In this document: positions 17,952 to 26,798 of the stretch, one piece after another
Position numbering within the stretch: position 1 is the stretch's first letter
Layout: the number at the start of each line of letters is the position of its first letter
Assembly: GCA_031363085.1 (NCBI GenBank)
Contig: JANLTU010000167.1
Location: 1 to 64,000, forward strand
Direction of reading: 5' to 3'
Origin: UBA6921 sp031363085
GTDB lineage: Bacteria; Pseudomonadota; Gammaproteobacteria; SG8-11
Length of the DNA: 64,000 nucleotides
Position numbers and translations under genes: made by a program
The notes under the pieces: model-generated
Database searches by the model: none
What the model was told of the DNA's origin: nothing
The model's input: only the letters and a program-made list of their open reading frames with translations

Positions 17952-18932
17952 ATGTCACTCTCCGAATTCCAACTCATCGCCCGCTATTTCACGCACCAGC
18001 CAGTGACGCACGCCGACGTCGCGTTGGGCATTGGTGACGATGCCGCGTTGTTGCGGGTGCCGGCGGGGCAGTGTCTGGCGGTGTCGATCGATACCCTGGT
18101 GGAGGGCGTGCATTTTCTGCCGGACATCGCAGCGGCGGATTTAGGCTATCGCGCACTTGCGGTGAATTTAAGCGACTTGGCGGCAATGGGTGCGCAACCG
18201 GCGTGGGCGACGTTGGCGCTGACGCTGCCACGTGTCGACGAAACTTGGCTTTTGCAATTCAGCCGCAGTTTTTTTGCGCTGGCACAGCAGCACGGCGTGC
18301 AACTGGTCGGTGGCAACACCACGCGCGGGCCGCTGTGCATCAGCGCGCAAGTGCATGGTTTCGTGCCCGAAGCGCAGGCGTTACGGCGTAGCGGCGCGCA
18401 ACCCGGCGATTTGATTTTCGTCACCGGCACCCTGGGCGATGCGGCGCTTGGCTTGCAAGCGGCGCTGCATAAAATCCACCTGGCTCCGGCGCTTGCGCAG
18501 TATGCAGCGCAGCGCTGGTTGCGTCCCGCGCCGCGCGTCGCCGAAGGCGTGGCGCTGCGCGGGGTCGCGAGCGCCTGCATCGACATTTCCGACGGACTGC
18601 TTGCGGATCTTGCGCACCTGTGCGCGGCCAGCCAAGTCGGGGCGCGGCTTCAGGTTGAGCAGGTGCCGGTGTCGACATTATTCCAGGCGGCCGGCCAAGG
18701 TGACTGGAATCTGCCGCTGTGCGCCGGCGACGACTACGAATTGTGTTTCACCGCCGCACCCCAGCAGCGCGCGCGCATTGCGGATATTTTTCGTACATTT
18801 GCCTGCGGCACGACCTGCGTTGGCGTTATCGAAGCCACGCCCGGCGTGCGTTGTGAAATGCACGACGGTCGCGCGTTGGTTCCCGCCCAGCCCGGCTACG
18901 ACCATTTCCGCACGCTGCCGTCCGCACCATGA
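17952..18932 (+). CDS. thiL: Thiamine-monophosphate kinase
   Basis: ThiL phosphorylates thiamine monophosphate to the active diphosphate cofactor. The 326-residue product has GIGDDAALLRVP, the SIDTLVEGVHF strand, RALAVNLSDLAAMGA, GGNTTRGPL, CIDISDGLLADLAHLC and the late CAGDDYELCF, all family signatures that line the ATP/TMP site. GTG 17943 could add three residues; ATG 17952 gives the usual MSLSEF N-terminus. The stop overlaps the pgpA start in an ATGA, so translation is coupled. Confidence 0.94.
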   Translation: MSLSEFQLIARYFTHQPVTHADVALGIGDDAALLRVPAGQCLAVSIDTLVEGVHFLPDIAAADLGYRALAVNLSDLAAMGAQPAWATLALTLPRVDETWLLQFSRSFFALAQQHGVQLVGGNTTRGPLCISAQVHGFVPEAQALRRSGAQPGDLIFVTGTLGDAALGLQAALHKIHLAPALAQYAAQRWLRPAPRVAEGVALRGVASACIDISDGLLADLAHLCAASQVGARLQVEQVPVSTLFQAAGQGDWNLPLCAGDDYELCFTAAPQQRARIADIFRTFACGTTCVGVIEATPGVRCEMHDGRALVPAQPGYDHFRTLPSAP

Positions 18933-19405
18933 ACCCACGCGTGCCGATGAATTGGCGCAATCCGGTGCATCTGCTGGCGAGCGGTTTCGGCAGTGGCTTG
19001 GCGCCGCGCGCGCCCGGCACGTTCGGCACGTTAGCGGCCATTCCCATCGTGTTGCTGGCGCAATTATTGCCGGTGTGGCTGTACGTCGCAGTGACACTGC
19101 TGATGTTTGTTGCCGGAATCTTTATTTGCGGACGTGCTGCGCGCGACTGGGGTGTCAGCGATCATCCGGCGATAGTCTGGGACGAAATCGTCGGCCTGCT
19201 GGTGACCATGAGTCTAGCGCCGCTGGGTGCGCTCTGGTTGCTGGCCGGCTTCGTATTGTTTCGCGTGTTTGATATTGCAAAGCCGTGGCCAATAGGTGCG
19301 TTGGATCGGCGTGTGCATGGCGGCCTCGGTATCATGCTGGATGATGTGGTTGCAGGAATTTTTGCCGGAGTCATTTTGTATCTGGGCGCGCGCGGGTTGA
19401 GTTGA
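18929..19405 (+). CDS. pgpA: Phosphatidylglycerophosphatase A
   Basis: An inner-membrane phosphatase that dephosphorylates phosphatidylglycerol phosphate. The 158-residue protein has the family motifs GSGLAPRAPGTFGTLAAIP, VWDEIVGLL, VLFRVFDIAKPWPI and GLGIMLDDVVAGI, with several membrane helices between them. It overlaps thiL by 4 bp. It is probably the last gene of the glyA-nrdR-rib-nusB-thiL run. Confidence 0.94.
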   Translation: MNPRVPMNWRNPVHLLASGFGSGLAPRAPGTFGTLAAIPIVLLAQLLPVWLYVAVTLLMFVAGIFICGRAARDWGVSDHPAIVWDEIVGLLVTMSLAPLGALWLLAGFVLFRVFDIAKPWPIGALDRRVHGGLGIMLDDVVAGIFAGVILYLGARGLS

Positions 19406-19521
19406 TAAAATATCGGCCGCGCGATTCACGCAAAATTCATCATTGGATTTTAGAATCGCGAAACTTTCTAAACCCCGCACCGTTTCAAACTATCGATTAC
19501 CGAAAAGTAGAGGAGCCCTTT

Positions 19522-19872
19522 ATGCACAACGTTATCCCCGTCGAGTTTGCGCCACGCCCAAGTGCATGGGTGCTTGCATCTGTCGGACACGACATGTGGA
19601 TCGCGCAGGGTCTGACGGCGGGACGCCGTGGCTCGGAAGACGCCGACGCGGACGCGCTGGAAATCGAGGAGATCGACGAGCTTGAAGAAGTCGACGACCT
19701 TGACGAGCTGGATGACGAAGATCTGGAGGATCTTGGCGACGACGAAGAGGACGACGAAGACGATGATGACGAAGAAGAACCGGACGTCGTCGAAGATGTC
19801 GATGATGACGAGGAAGATGACGAACTCGACGACGAAGAAGAGCTTGAAGACGAAGACGACGAGGACGACTAA
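19522..19872 (+). CDS. Small protein with an extremely acidic C-terminal tail
   Basis: A 116-residue protein of unknown function. Residues 1-37 form a short non-acidic head (MHNVIPVEFAPRPSAW, then VGHDMWIAQGLTAGRRG). From residue 40 to the end almost every residue is Asp or Glu, in runs such as DDEEDDEDDDDEEE. The start is set by GAGGAG 10 bp before ATG 19522; the longer open frame upstream overlaps pgpA and lacks a site. Such tails can bind cations, basic proteins or act as DNA mimics, but I have no basis to choose. The repetitive GAC/GAG/GAA codons make a shadow ORF unlikely. It lies 116 bp after pgpA and may have its own promoter. Confidence 0.6.
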   Translation: MHNVIPVEFAPRPSAWVLASVGHDMWIAQGLTAGRRGSEDADADALEIEEIDELEEVDDLDELDDEDLEDLGDDEEDDEDDDDEEEPDVVEDVDDDEEDDELDDEEELEDEDDEDD

Positions 19873-19880
19873 GGGTGTTG

Positions 19881-19906
19881 CGCCGGGGAGTGATCACTGC
19901 CCGGCG
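19881..19906. terminator. Hairpin between convergent genes
   Basis: CGCCGGG (19881-19887) pairs with CCCGGCG (19900-19906). The loop contains the self-complementary AGTGATCACT, so the structure can extend. It fills the 35-bp gap between the acidic-protein stop and the stop of the reductase on the other strand. There is no T-run on either side, so termination strength is uncertain. Confidence 0.5.
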
Positions 19907-19907
19907 G

Positions 19908-20957
19908 TTACTCTTCCGAAGAATCCGTGGCTTCACTGAAGATGCGTTCGAGCGGCACACCGCGCGCCACCAAGGTGGCGCGCGCTTGCGCAAGCAGCGC
20001 GCCGGGCGCGGATAAATACGCATCGAAACTTCCCACGTTTTCCAGCTCGCCCAGGGCCTGCGCTAAAGTGTCTTGCCCTGCGCCCGCGTCGATTAACGGC
20101 GCGTAGTGCACGTTGTCCAAGGCATCTGCAAGCGCACGGCAGTAGTTGTGCAGGTAGTGGCCGTGCGCCGCCGCCAGCCACAGCAGGTGCACCGGTTGCT
20201 CGCGTTCCAATGACAGCGTATGTTCCAGCAGGCTCTTGATCGGCGCAAAGCCGGTGCCGTAGGCAACGAACAGACTGGGTCGGCCGCTGTGTTCATCGAA
20301 CACGAAGCTGCCGGAGGGGCCATGGAGTTTTACATTGTCGTTGACGCCAAGCGCACGCACGCGGCTAAACAACGCCGTGTCATCCGACGCCACATGAAAT
20401 TGCAGGTTCAAACTGTCGCACGGGCAACTGGCTATCGACATCAGTCGCGCGATGCCCTTGCCAAAGTCAAGCTGCGCCCGTTGTCCGGCCAGAAAGCGCA
20501 GTGTGTTGGAGCGCGGGGCGCGCAGATGCAACAGCAGCATCTGCGGCGAAAGTGTTTCCAGTTTGCGCACCCGCAGGTCGAGCGTTTGTAACGAGATATC
20601 CGCCGAGCCTTCCGCTTCGTGCACTTCCAGCAGCGCGTCGCGAGTGGCGCTGTTGCAGCACAGCAGCACAGTGTGTTGCGCGCGCTGCGCCTCGGTCAGC
20701 GTGAAATCGCTGTGATTGATCTTGGTGACGCTACCTTCAAGCAGGCGCGCGATGCATTTGCCGCAGGTGCCGGAAGCGCAGCCGTAGTCCAACGCCACAC
20801 CGGCGCGTAACGCGGCGTCCAACACCGACTCGTTGGGTCGTTGATCAAACTCACGTTCACTGGGCAGCAGGCGGATTTTCACGGTCAGGCCGGGGTTGGT
20901 TGAGTTAAGCGATACTATAGTTATCGATCCGGGCGGCAGAAATCTTACGTTGGGCAT
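19908..20957 (-). CDS. Ferredoxin-dependent NAD(P)H oxidoreductase (2Fe-2S plus FAD/NAD domains)
   Basis: A 349-residue electron-transfer flavoprotein. Residues 25-115 are a plant-type ferredoxin with Cys60, Cys65, Cys68 (CASGTCGKC) and Cys100 (LLCC). Residues 120-225 form the FAD-binding barrel, where FLAGQRAQLDF and LMSIASCPCDS replace the usual RxYS region. Residues 228-340 are the NAD domain (FVAYGTGFAPIKSLLEHTL). The layout matches reductases of multicomponent oxygenases and CDP-6-deoxyhexulose reductase. No oxygenase lies nearby, so the partner is unknown. The N-terminus is uncertain: GTG at 20882 (Val26) would give a more typical start. Confidence 0.78.
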   Translation of the reverse strand: MPNVRFLPPGSITIVSLNSTNPGLTVKIRLLPSEREFDQRPNESVLDAALRAGVALDYGCASGTCGKCIARLLEGSVTKINHSDFTLTEAQRAQHTVLLCCNSATRDALLEVHEAEGSADISLQTLDLRVRKLETLSPQMLLLHLRAPRSNTLRFLAGQRAQLDFGKGIARLMSIASCPCDSLNLQFHVASDDTALFSRVRALGVNDNVKLHGPSGSFVFDEHSGRPSLFVAYGTGFAPIKSLLEHTLSLEREQPVHLLWLAAAHGHYLHNYCRALADALDNVHYAPLIDAGAGQDTLAQALGELENVGSFDAYLSAPGALLAQARATLVARGVPLERIFSEATDSSEE

Positions 20958-21278
20958 ATCCTACAAAGGTTAGCTTAGGCTATTGCCGTGGTGAAAAAAA
21001 TGAGCCGCGCGGGCTGGCGCCGCCGCCGCCTCGCAATGCCTGCAATGGGCATTTATCTTCACCTGCGGCATGCCGATAAGGTGCCAGTAATCGATACCGC
21101 CAAGGCCAAAGGCTGGCCGGGAAAAATTCGCTCCGCAGGCGACGCCCGTCTGGGGATACGTTGTATTGCACCTGTTCGTCTTACGTTAGCTTCCCCGCAG
21201 CAGCATGGAAAGGGGATCAAATGAGTCCACGAAAAAAATGACCGCCCGCTTGCATCATGCCGCTGTGAAGTCGCTGAT
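20958..21278. other. Intergenic region of 321 bp
   Basis: The region separates the reductase (leftward) from the REC-GGDEF-EAL gene (rightward) and must hold both promoters. A 78-codon frame on the plus strand (20988-21224) and a 63-codon frame on the minus strand exist, but neither looks like a protein: they are Arg/Gly/Pro rich and lack a clear ribosome site. I looked for a c-di-GMP riboswitch because of the downstream gene and did not find the conserved core. Confidence 0.5.
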
Positions 21279-22964
21279 ATGAATACGTTACTGCGCGTAT
21301 TGATCGTGGAAGACTCGGAAGACGATGCGCTGCTGATCGCACGCGAACTGCGCAGAGGCGGCTTGGAGCTGGAGTTTCAGCGCGTCGACACCGCCGCCAC
21401 GTTGCAGGCCACCCTGGATACTGCCATCTGGGATATCGTCATCACCGATCACAACCTGCCGGGCTTCGGTTCCGAAGCCGCCATCCTGCAAGTCCGGCAG
21501 GCCGGTTACGATCTGCCGATTATCATCGTTTCCGGCAGCATCGGCGAGGAAGTCGCGGTCGCCGCGATGAAAAGCGGTGCGCACGATTACATTATGAAAA
21601 ATAATTTGTCACGCCTGGTTCCTGCCGTCGAGCGTGAGCTGCGTGAAGCCAAGAACCGGCACCAGCAACGCGATGCGCAGGAGATAATCCACTATCTTGC
21701 GTTTCACGATGCGTTGACCGGGTTGTTCAATCGCTCCGAGTTTGAACGGCGGCTGGTGAACGCGTTAAAAAGCGCACGCGCCGACGTTCAGCATGCAGTG
21801 TTTTATCTGGACCTCGACCAGTTCAAGATCGTCAACGACACCTGCGGTCATGTGGCCGGCGACGAGTTGCTCAAACAGATTGCCCTGATATTAAAAGGAC
21901 CGGTGCGCGGCCGGGACACGCTGGCGCGGCTGGGCGGTGACGAATTCGGCGTGTTGCTGGAACACTGCTCGTTGACGCACGCGTTGGAAGTCGCAGAGCG
22001 CATGCTGAATCTGGTCAAGGAATTCCGCTTTGCGTGGCTGGACCAGACCTTCACCATCGGCGCCAGTATCGGCTTGGTGATGCTGGATAGCGCAAGCCAG
22101 ACCCACACCGAGCTGTTACGCGCCGCCGATATGGCCTGTTACGCCGCCAAGGACAAAGGGCGTGGCCGCGTGCAGGTCTATCACGCGGACGACGTCGAGC
22201 TGATGCGCCGGCGCGGTGAAATGGAGTGGGTGTCGCAACTCAACCAGGCGCTCAGCGACGATCAATTTGTGCTGCACAAACAGCGCATCGTTTCGCTGGC
22301 TGGAAATACCGTCGGGCCCGCCTGTGAATTTCTGCTGCGCCTTCAAGGCCACGACGGCAAGCTGATCTTGCCGGGCGCGTTCATTCCCGCCGCCGAACAC
22401 TACAATCTGATGCCGAAGCTGGATCGCTGGGTGCTGACCCATGCATTCGAATATCTGGTGCGGCAATTCAGCACGCGGCAAGCGCACGTGGACAACATTT
22501 ATTTCATCAATCTTTCCGGCGCGACGCTCGGCGACAGCGGCTATTTGAACTTCGTGCAGGAAGCCTTGACGCACACCGGTCTGCCGCCACAGTCCATCTG
22601 CTTTGAGATCACCGAAACCGCCGCCATCGGCAACTTGACCAATGCACTTTCGTTTATTCAAAACGTCCGCGCGTTGGGCTGCAAGGTTGCGCTCGACGAT
22701 TTTGGTTCCGGCTTGAGTTCGTTCTCGTATTTGAAAACGCTGGCGGCGGATTATCTGAAAATCGATGGTGCGTTCGTGCGCGACATGCTGACCGATCCGA
22801 TGGACGCCGCCATCGTCGCCGCCATCAATAATATCGGCCACGTGGCCGGTATGAAAACCATCGCCGAATTCGTGGAGCACCCGGATATAAAAATCGAGCT
22901 TGCGCGCATTGGTGTGGACTACGCGCAAGGTTATGCGATTCATCGGCCCGAGCTGATCACATAA
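21279..22964 (+). CDS. Response regulator with REC, GGDEF and EAL domains (c-di-GMP turnover)
   Basis: A 561-residue signalling protein with no membrane segment. REC (1-125) has the acidic pocket in IVEDSEDD, phospho-acceptor Asp57 in VITDHNLPG, Ser85 and Lys107. GGDEF (about 135-300) keeps the exact motif at 219-223 (LGGDEFG), so it may make c-di-GMP. EAL (about 315-555) has EFL at 350-352 instead of EAL but retains Glu350, the NLSG Asn, FEITET, the DDFGSG pair, LKIDG and AEFVEH, so hydrolysis remains possible. No cognate kinase is adjacent. It and the PilZ-like protein are the c-di-GMP-related genes seen here. Confidence 0.93.
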   Translation: MNTLLRVLIVEDSEDDALLIARELRRGGLELEFQRVDTAATLQATLDTAIWDIVITDHNLPGFGSEAAILQVRQAGYDLPIIIVSGSIGEEVAVAAMKSGAHDYIMKNNLSRLVPAVERELREAKNRHQQRDAQEIIHYLAFHDALTGLFNRSEFERRLVNALKSARADVQHAVFYLDLDQFKIVNDTCGHVAGDELLKQIALILKGPVRGRDTLARLGGDEFGVLLEHCSLTHALEVAERMLNLVKEFRFAWLDQTFTIGASIGLVMLDSASQTHTELLRAADMACYAAKDKGRGRVQVYHADDVELMRRRGEMEWVSQLNQALSDDQFVLHKQRIVSLAGNTVGPACEFLLRLQGHDGKLILPGAFIPAAEHYNLMPKLDRWVLTHAFEYLVRQFSTRQAHVDNIYFINLSGATLGDSGYLNFVQEALTHTGLPPQSICFEITETAAIGNLTNALSFIQNVRALGCKVALDDFGSGLSSFSYLKTLAADYLKIDGAFVRDMLTDPMDAAIVAAINNIGHVAGMKTIAEFVEHPDIKIELARIGVDYAQGYAIHRPELIT

Positions 22965-23002
22965 ATAGGGATGAGGTGTGCGCGTGTAGAAGCACCCTCA
23001 CG

Positions 23003-23938
23003 CTAACTCGTATCGCCGTGTTTCATATCCAGCGATTGTTGTATGAGTGTGCCGGATGTTTTCGATTTCATGGTCACATCCCATTTCACGCTGGCGCCCA
23101 CTTCAAAACGCGAGTCGGAAGTCAGTGCAATCGACAGCTCGTCACCGGCCTGTGCCTGGAGCGGTTCGCGCAGCGGGCAATACAGTTGCTCCCAATGACT
23201 GCGCGGCGCAAGCGGGCTGGTCGACAGCGTGATCTGCGGCAGCAATTCGCATTCCCACCACAACGCAAAACCGTAGAGCGTCACGTTGCCGGCGAGGGTC
23301 CAGTGCGCGTTGCCGCGTCGTACGCTGGCATTTTTTTTGCGCAGATCAACGGCGTCCCAGCGCTTGGCGCTGGTGCCGGCATCGAGTACATCGTCGCGCT
23401 GTAGCAAGCGCACGTAAAGATTATTAACACTCATTTCTTTGGCGAGACTGAAGTCAAGCTCAGCACCTACGTCGTCCCACACGCATAATTCCTGATGTAT
23501 GCGTGGCGTGATCACCGGTGCCACAAATTGCGCAATGTGTTGCGGAATAATGCTGCCGCCGGGTTTCAGAAAACGGCGCGCATCGGCCAGCGTTTCGATG
23601 ATGTTTTCTTCATATGCGTAGTTGCCGAGCGTTTCTGACACCACCACATCGACGGCGACCGGGTGGTCCATTTGGCGCGAATGTTGATGGATGAAATGCG
23701 CACGGCGCAGTCCATTGTGGCGTGCGATTTTTTGGCTTAATTTCAGCGCGGGTGAATATTCGTAGAAATACACGTCTTTGGCGCCCAGCCGCAGCGCATA
23801 GAAGCCCAGCAGGCCGGTGCCCGAGCCCAGATCGGCCACCGTGGTTGTACCCGGAACGATGACCTGTTGCAGCGCGCGATAAAACGCTGCGTTGCGTGCG
23901 CGGTCGGTGATCAGGTTGCGATGGAATTCAATAAACAT
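23003..23938 (-). CDS. PRMT-like class I SAM methyltransferase
   Basis: A 311-residue enzyme with the architecture of protein arginine methyltransferases. Motif I is ADLGSGTGLLGF (35-46). The acidic strand end is VYFYEYS. A double-Glu-like loop, SETLGNYAYEE, carries Glu102 and Glu111, the same nine-residue spacing as in eukaryotic PRMTs. A beta-barrel C-terminus includes SHWEQLYCPLREPL and a GDELSIAL strand. Arginine methylation is inferred, and another nucleophile is possible. ATG 23938 is preferred; an ATG and a TTG lie 6 and 10 codons upstream. It is divergent from pepN. Confidence 0.72.
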   Translation of the reverse strand: MFIEFHRNLITDRARNAAFYRALQQVIVPGTTTVADLGSGTGLLGFYALRLGAKDVYFYEYSPALKLSQKIARHNGLRRAHFIHQHSRQMDHPVAVDVVVSETLGNYAYEENIIETLADARRFLKPGGSIIPQHIAQFVAPVITPRIHQELCVWDDVGAELDFSLAKEMSVNNLYVRLLQRDDVLDAGTSAKRWDAVDLRKKNASVRRGNAHWTLAGNVTLYGFALWWECELLPQITLSTSPLAPRSHWEQLYCPLREPLQAQAGDELSIALTSDSRFEVGASVKWDVTMKSKTSGTLIQQSLDMKHGDTS

Positions 23939-24040
23939 GGCGGCGCATTGTTGCATGCTGTTGCGCAAAACTGAACTCGCGATTCGCTGCTATCTTGATA
24001 CCATGCGTTTAACCATTCCCACATAAGGAAACTAGCCACT

Positions 24041-26683
24041 ATGACCGATGCTGCGCCGCGTACGACCCATCTTAAAGACTATCGCGCGCCGGAATTTCTG
24101 ATTGATAGCGTGGATCTGCGTTTTGATCTTGGCGAGGAGCGCACACGCGTGCGCGCGCAATTGCAGATGCGTCGTGCGTCCACGACAGCGCTCGACACGC
24201 CGTTATTGCTCGACGGGCATGGCTTTGAACTTGAATCGATCACGCTCAACGGGCGCGTGTTGCAAAGCGCGGAGTATGCAGTGTCGGCCGAATGCCTGAC
24301 GATCAAGTCGATGCCAAAAGAGTTCGTGCTTGACATCATCACGATGCTGCGTCCGCAGGACAATACTTCGCTTGAAGGGCTGTACAAATCCAGCGGTAAT
24401 TTCTGCACGCAGTGCGAGGCGCAAGGCTTTCGAAAAATCACTTATTTTCTGGACCGGCCCGATGTGCTGGCACGCTACATCGTCACTCTCAGTGGTGAGC
24501 AGGCTAAGTATCCAGTGCTGTTGTCCAACGGCAACTGTGTGGCACGTGGCGCCGGCGAGGGTGGCACGCACTGGGCACGCTGGCAGGACCCGTTTCCCAA
24601 GCCAAGTTACCTGTTCGCGATGGTCGCGGGCGATCTGGCTTGCGTCGAGGACGCGTTCATTACGCGCTCGGGCCGGCGCGTTGTTTTGCAGGTGTTCGTG
24701 CAGCACCATAACGCCACGCAGTGCGAACACGCGTTGCGTTCGCTGCGTAAAGCCATGCAATGGGATGAGGAAGTGTTCGGCCGGGAGTACGATCTCGATA
24801 TTTATATGATCGTCGCGGTCGACGACTTCAACATGGGCGCGATGGAAAACAAGGGGCTGAACGTTTTCAATTCGCGCTATGTGCTGGCCAAGCCGCAGTC
24901 AGCGACCGACGGGGATTATCAAGCCATCGAGAGCATCATCGGCCACGAGTATTTTCACAACTGGTCGGGCAATCGCGTAACCTGTCGCGACTGGTTTCAG
25001 TTGAGCCTCAAAGAGGGCTTTACGGTATTTCGCGATCAGGAATTCAGCGCCGACATGAGCTCGCGCGCGGTGAAGCGCATTGCCGACGTCAACGCGCTGC
25101 GCACCAACCAGTTTCGCGAAGACGCCGGGCCGATGGCGCATCCGGTGCGCCCGGAGTCTTATGTCGAGATCAACAACTTCTACACCATGACGGTATACAA
25201 CAAAGGCGCGGAGTTGATTCGCATGATGCGCACGATCATCGGTGCGCAGAAGTTTCGCGCCGGCACTGATTTGTATTTCACGCGCCATGATGGCCAGGCA
25301 GTGACGACCGACGATTTTGTGCGCGCGCTGGAAGACGCAAGCAGAACCGATCTCAGCCAGTTCAAGCGCTGGTACAGTCAGGCGGGCACGCCCGAATTGC
25401 ACGTCGAACGGCACTACGATGCGGCCGCGCGTACCTGTACGCTAAGCGTGCGTCAAAGTTGCCCGGCCACCCCCGGACAAGCTCACAAACAACCATTTCA
25501 TGTGCCGTTGGCGCTGAGCTTACTGGACGCCAACGGCAATGACTTACCGCTGCAACTGGCGGGCGAGGCTGAACCTAGTGGCGGCACGCGCGTGCTGCAC
25601 CTGCGCAACGCTGAAGAGCGCTATACCTTTGTCAATATTCCGCAGCCGCCGGTGCCGTCGTTGCTGCGTGGTTTTTCCGCGCCGGTAAAAATCGATATCG
25701 ACTTGAGCCAGGCGGAACGCTGTTTCCTGATGGCGCACGACAGCGATTTGTTCAATCGCTGGGAAGCTAGCCAGCAGTTGGCGGTACGGATTATTTTACA
25801 ACTGGTCGAGCGTCTTCAAAAAAGACAAGCCTTGGAACTCGACGCCGCTTACGTGCGCGCCGTGGCTAAAATGCTTGCAGACACGCAGCTTGATCCGGCA
25901 CTGGTGACGCAGGCATTGACGTTGCCGGCGGAGACCTACATCGCGGAGTTCATGGCGGTGGTTGACCCCGACGCCATCCACAACGCCTGCCGTTTTGTGC
26001 GGCGCACGCTGGCAACGGAGCTGCACGACCTATGGCAGCGGGTGTTTACAGTTAATCGAGATAGCGGCGAATACAGCATCGACGCGGCCGCGATGGCGCG
26101 ACGGTCATTAAAAAATACCGCGTTGGGCTACTTGATGGAGCTGGATGACGCGAGCATACGTCGTACCTGCATCGAGCAATTTCGCAGCGGCAATAACATG
26201 ACCGATGTCGTGACGGCGCTGCTGTTCCTTATCAATAGCGAAGGCGCGGAAGGCGACGCCGCGCTGGCTGCCTTTTATACCCAGTGGCAAGACGACAATC
26301 TGGTGCTCGACAAGTGGTTTACGATCCAATCCACCTGTCGCCGGCCCGACACATTACAACGTGTCGTCGCGCTCACACGACATGCTGCGTTCAATATTAA
26401 AAATCCCAATCGAGTGCGTGCGCTGATCGGCGCGTTTGCGCACGGCAATCACGTGCGCTTCCATGAACGCAGTGGGGCAGGTTATGAGTTATTGGGCGAT
26501 TATGTGCTTGCGCTGAATGCTTTGAATCCACTGGTCGCCGCGCGCTTGGTCAGCGCCTTTACCGCCTGGCGGCGTTACGATGCCGGGCGCCAGGTGTTGC
26601 TGAAGCAACAGCTTGAACGCTTGCGCCAGCACGCGGGGTTGTCCAAGGATGTATTTGAAATTGTGAACAAGAGTTTGGCGTAA
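24041..26683 (+). CDS. pepN: Aminopeptidase N (M1 metallopeptidase)
   Basis: A cytoplasmic zinc aminopeptidase that degrades peptides from the N-terminus. The 880-residue length matches the E. coli-type family. The exopeptidase motif GAMEN is at 266-270 and the zinc site HEYFHNW begins at His302, with Glu303 catalytic, His306, and Glu325 in SLKEGF as third ligand. The Ig-like and helical C-terminal domains follow (SQAERCFLMAHDSDLFNRWEA). ATG 24041 has AAGGAAAC upstream. No operon partner is evident. Confidence 0.97.
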   Translation: MTDAAPRTTHLKDYRAPEFLIDSVDLRFDLGEERTRVRAQLQMRRASTTALDTPLLLDGHGFELESITLNGRVLQSAEYAVSAECLTIKSMPKEFVLDIITMLRPQDNTSLEGLYKSSGNFCTQCEAQGFRKITYFLDRPDVLARYIVTLSGEQAKYPVLLSNGNCVARGAGEGGTHWARWQDPFPKPSYLFAMVAGDLACVEDAFITRSGRRVVLQVFVQHHNATQCEHALRSLRKAMQWDEEVFGREYDLDIYMIVAVDDFNMGAMENKGLNVFNSRYVLAKPQSATDGDYQAIESIIGHEYFHNWSGNRVTCRDWFQLSLKEGFTVFRDQEFSADMSSRAVKRIADVNALRTNQFREDAGPMAHPVRPESYVEINNFYTMTVYNKGAELIRMMRTIIGAQKFRAGTDLYFTRHDGQAVTTDDFVRALEDASRTDLSQFKRWYSQAGTPELHVERHYDAAARTCTLSVRQSCPATPGQAHKQPFHVPLALSLLDANGNDLPLQLAGEAEPSGGTRVLHLRNAEERYTFVNIPQPPVPSLLRGFSAPVKIDIDLSQAERCFLMAHDSDLFNRWEASQQLAVRIILQLVERLQKRQALELDAAYVRAVAKMLADTQLDPALVTQALTLPAETYIAEFMAVVDPDAIHNACRFVRRTLATELHDLWQRVFTVNRDSGEYSIDAAAMARRSLKNTALGYLMELDDASIRRTCIEQFRSGNNMTDVVTALLFLINSEGAEGDAALAAFYTQWQDDNLVLDKWFTIQSTCRRPDTLQRVVALTRHAAFNIKNPNRVRALIGAFAHGNHVRFHERSGAGYELLGDYVLALNALNPLVAARLVSAFTAWRRYDAGRQVLLKQQLERLRQHAGLSKDVFEIVNKSLA

Positions 26684-26744
26684 GGAGCATTCACTGCAGG
26701 TGATAGCCGCACCACTGACAGCAACGAAACTGAGGTGACGCAGT

Positions 26745-26758
26745 CCCCCTCACGGGGG
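26745..26758. terminator. Short GC hairpin between pepN and the helicase gene
   Basis: CCCCC (26745-26749) pairs with GGGGG (26754-26758) across a TCAC loop in the 115-bp gap between these convergent genes. There is no T-run, so this is only a possible transcription end. Confidence 0.3.
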
Positions 26759-26798
26759 CGTCGCCAGCGCACCCTGACCAAAAATCACTGCGCACTAT

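Noticed and set aside
20958..21278. c-di-GMP riboswitch upstream of the REC-GGDEF-EAL gene
   Set aside because: Searched by eye for the conserved GEMM core and tetraloop-receptor pattern; not found.
22116..22943. 275-codon antisense frame opposite the GGDEF-EAL gene
   Set aside because: The plus-strand frame has complete domain motifs; the antisense product has none.
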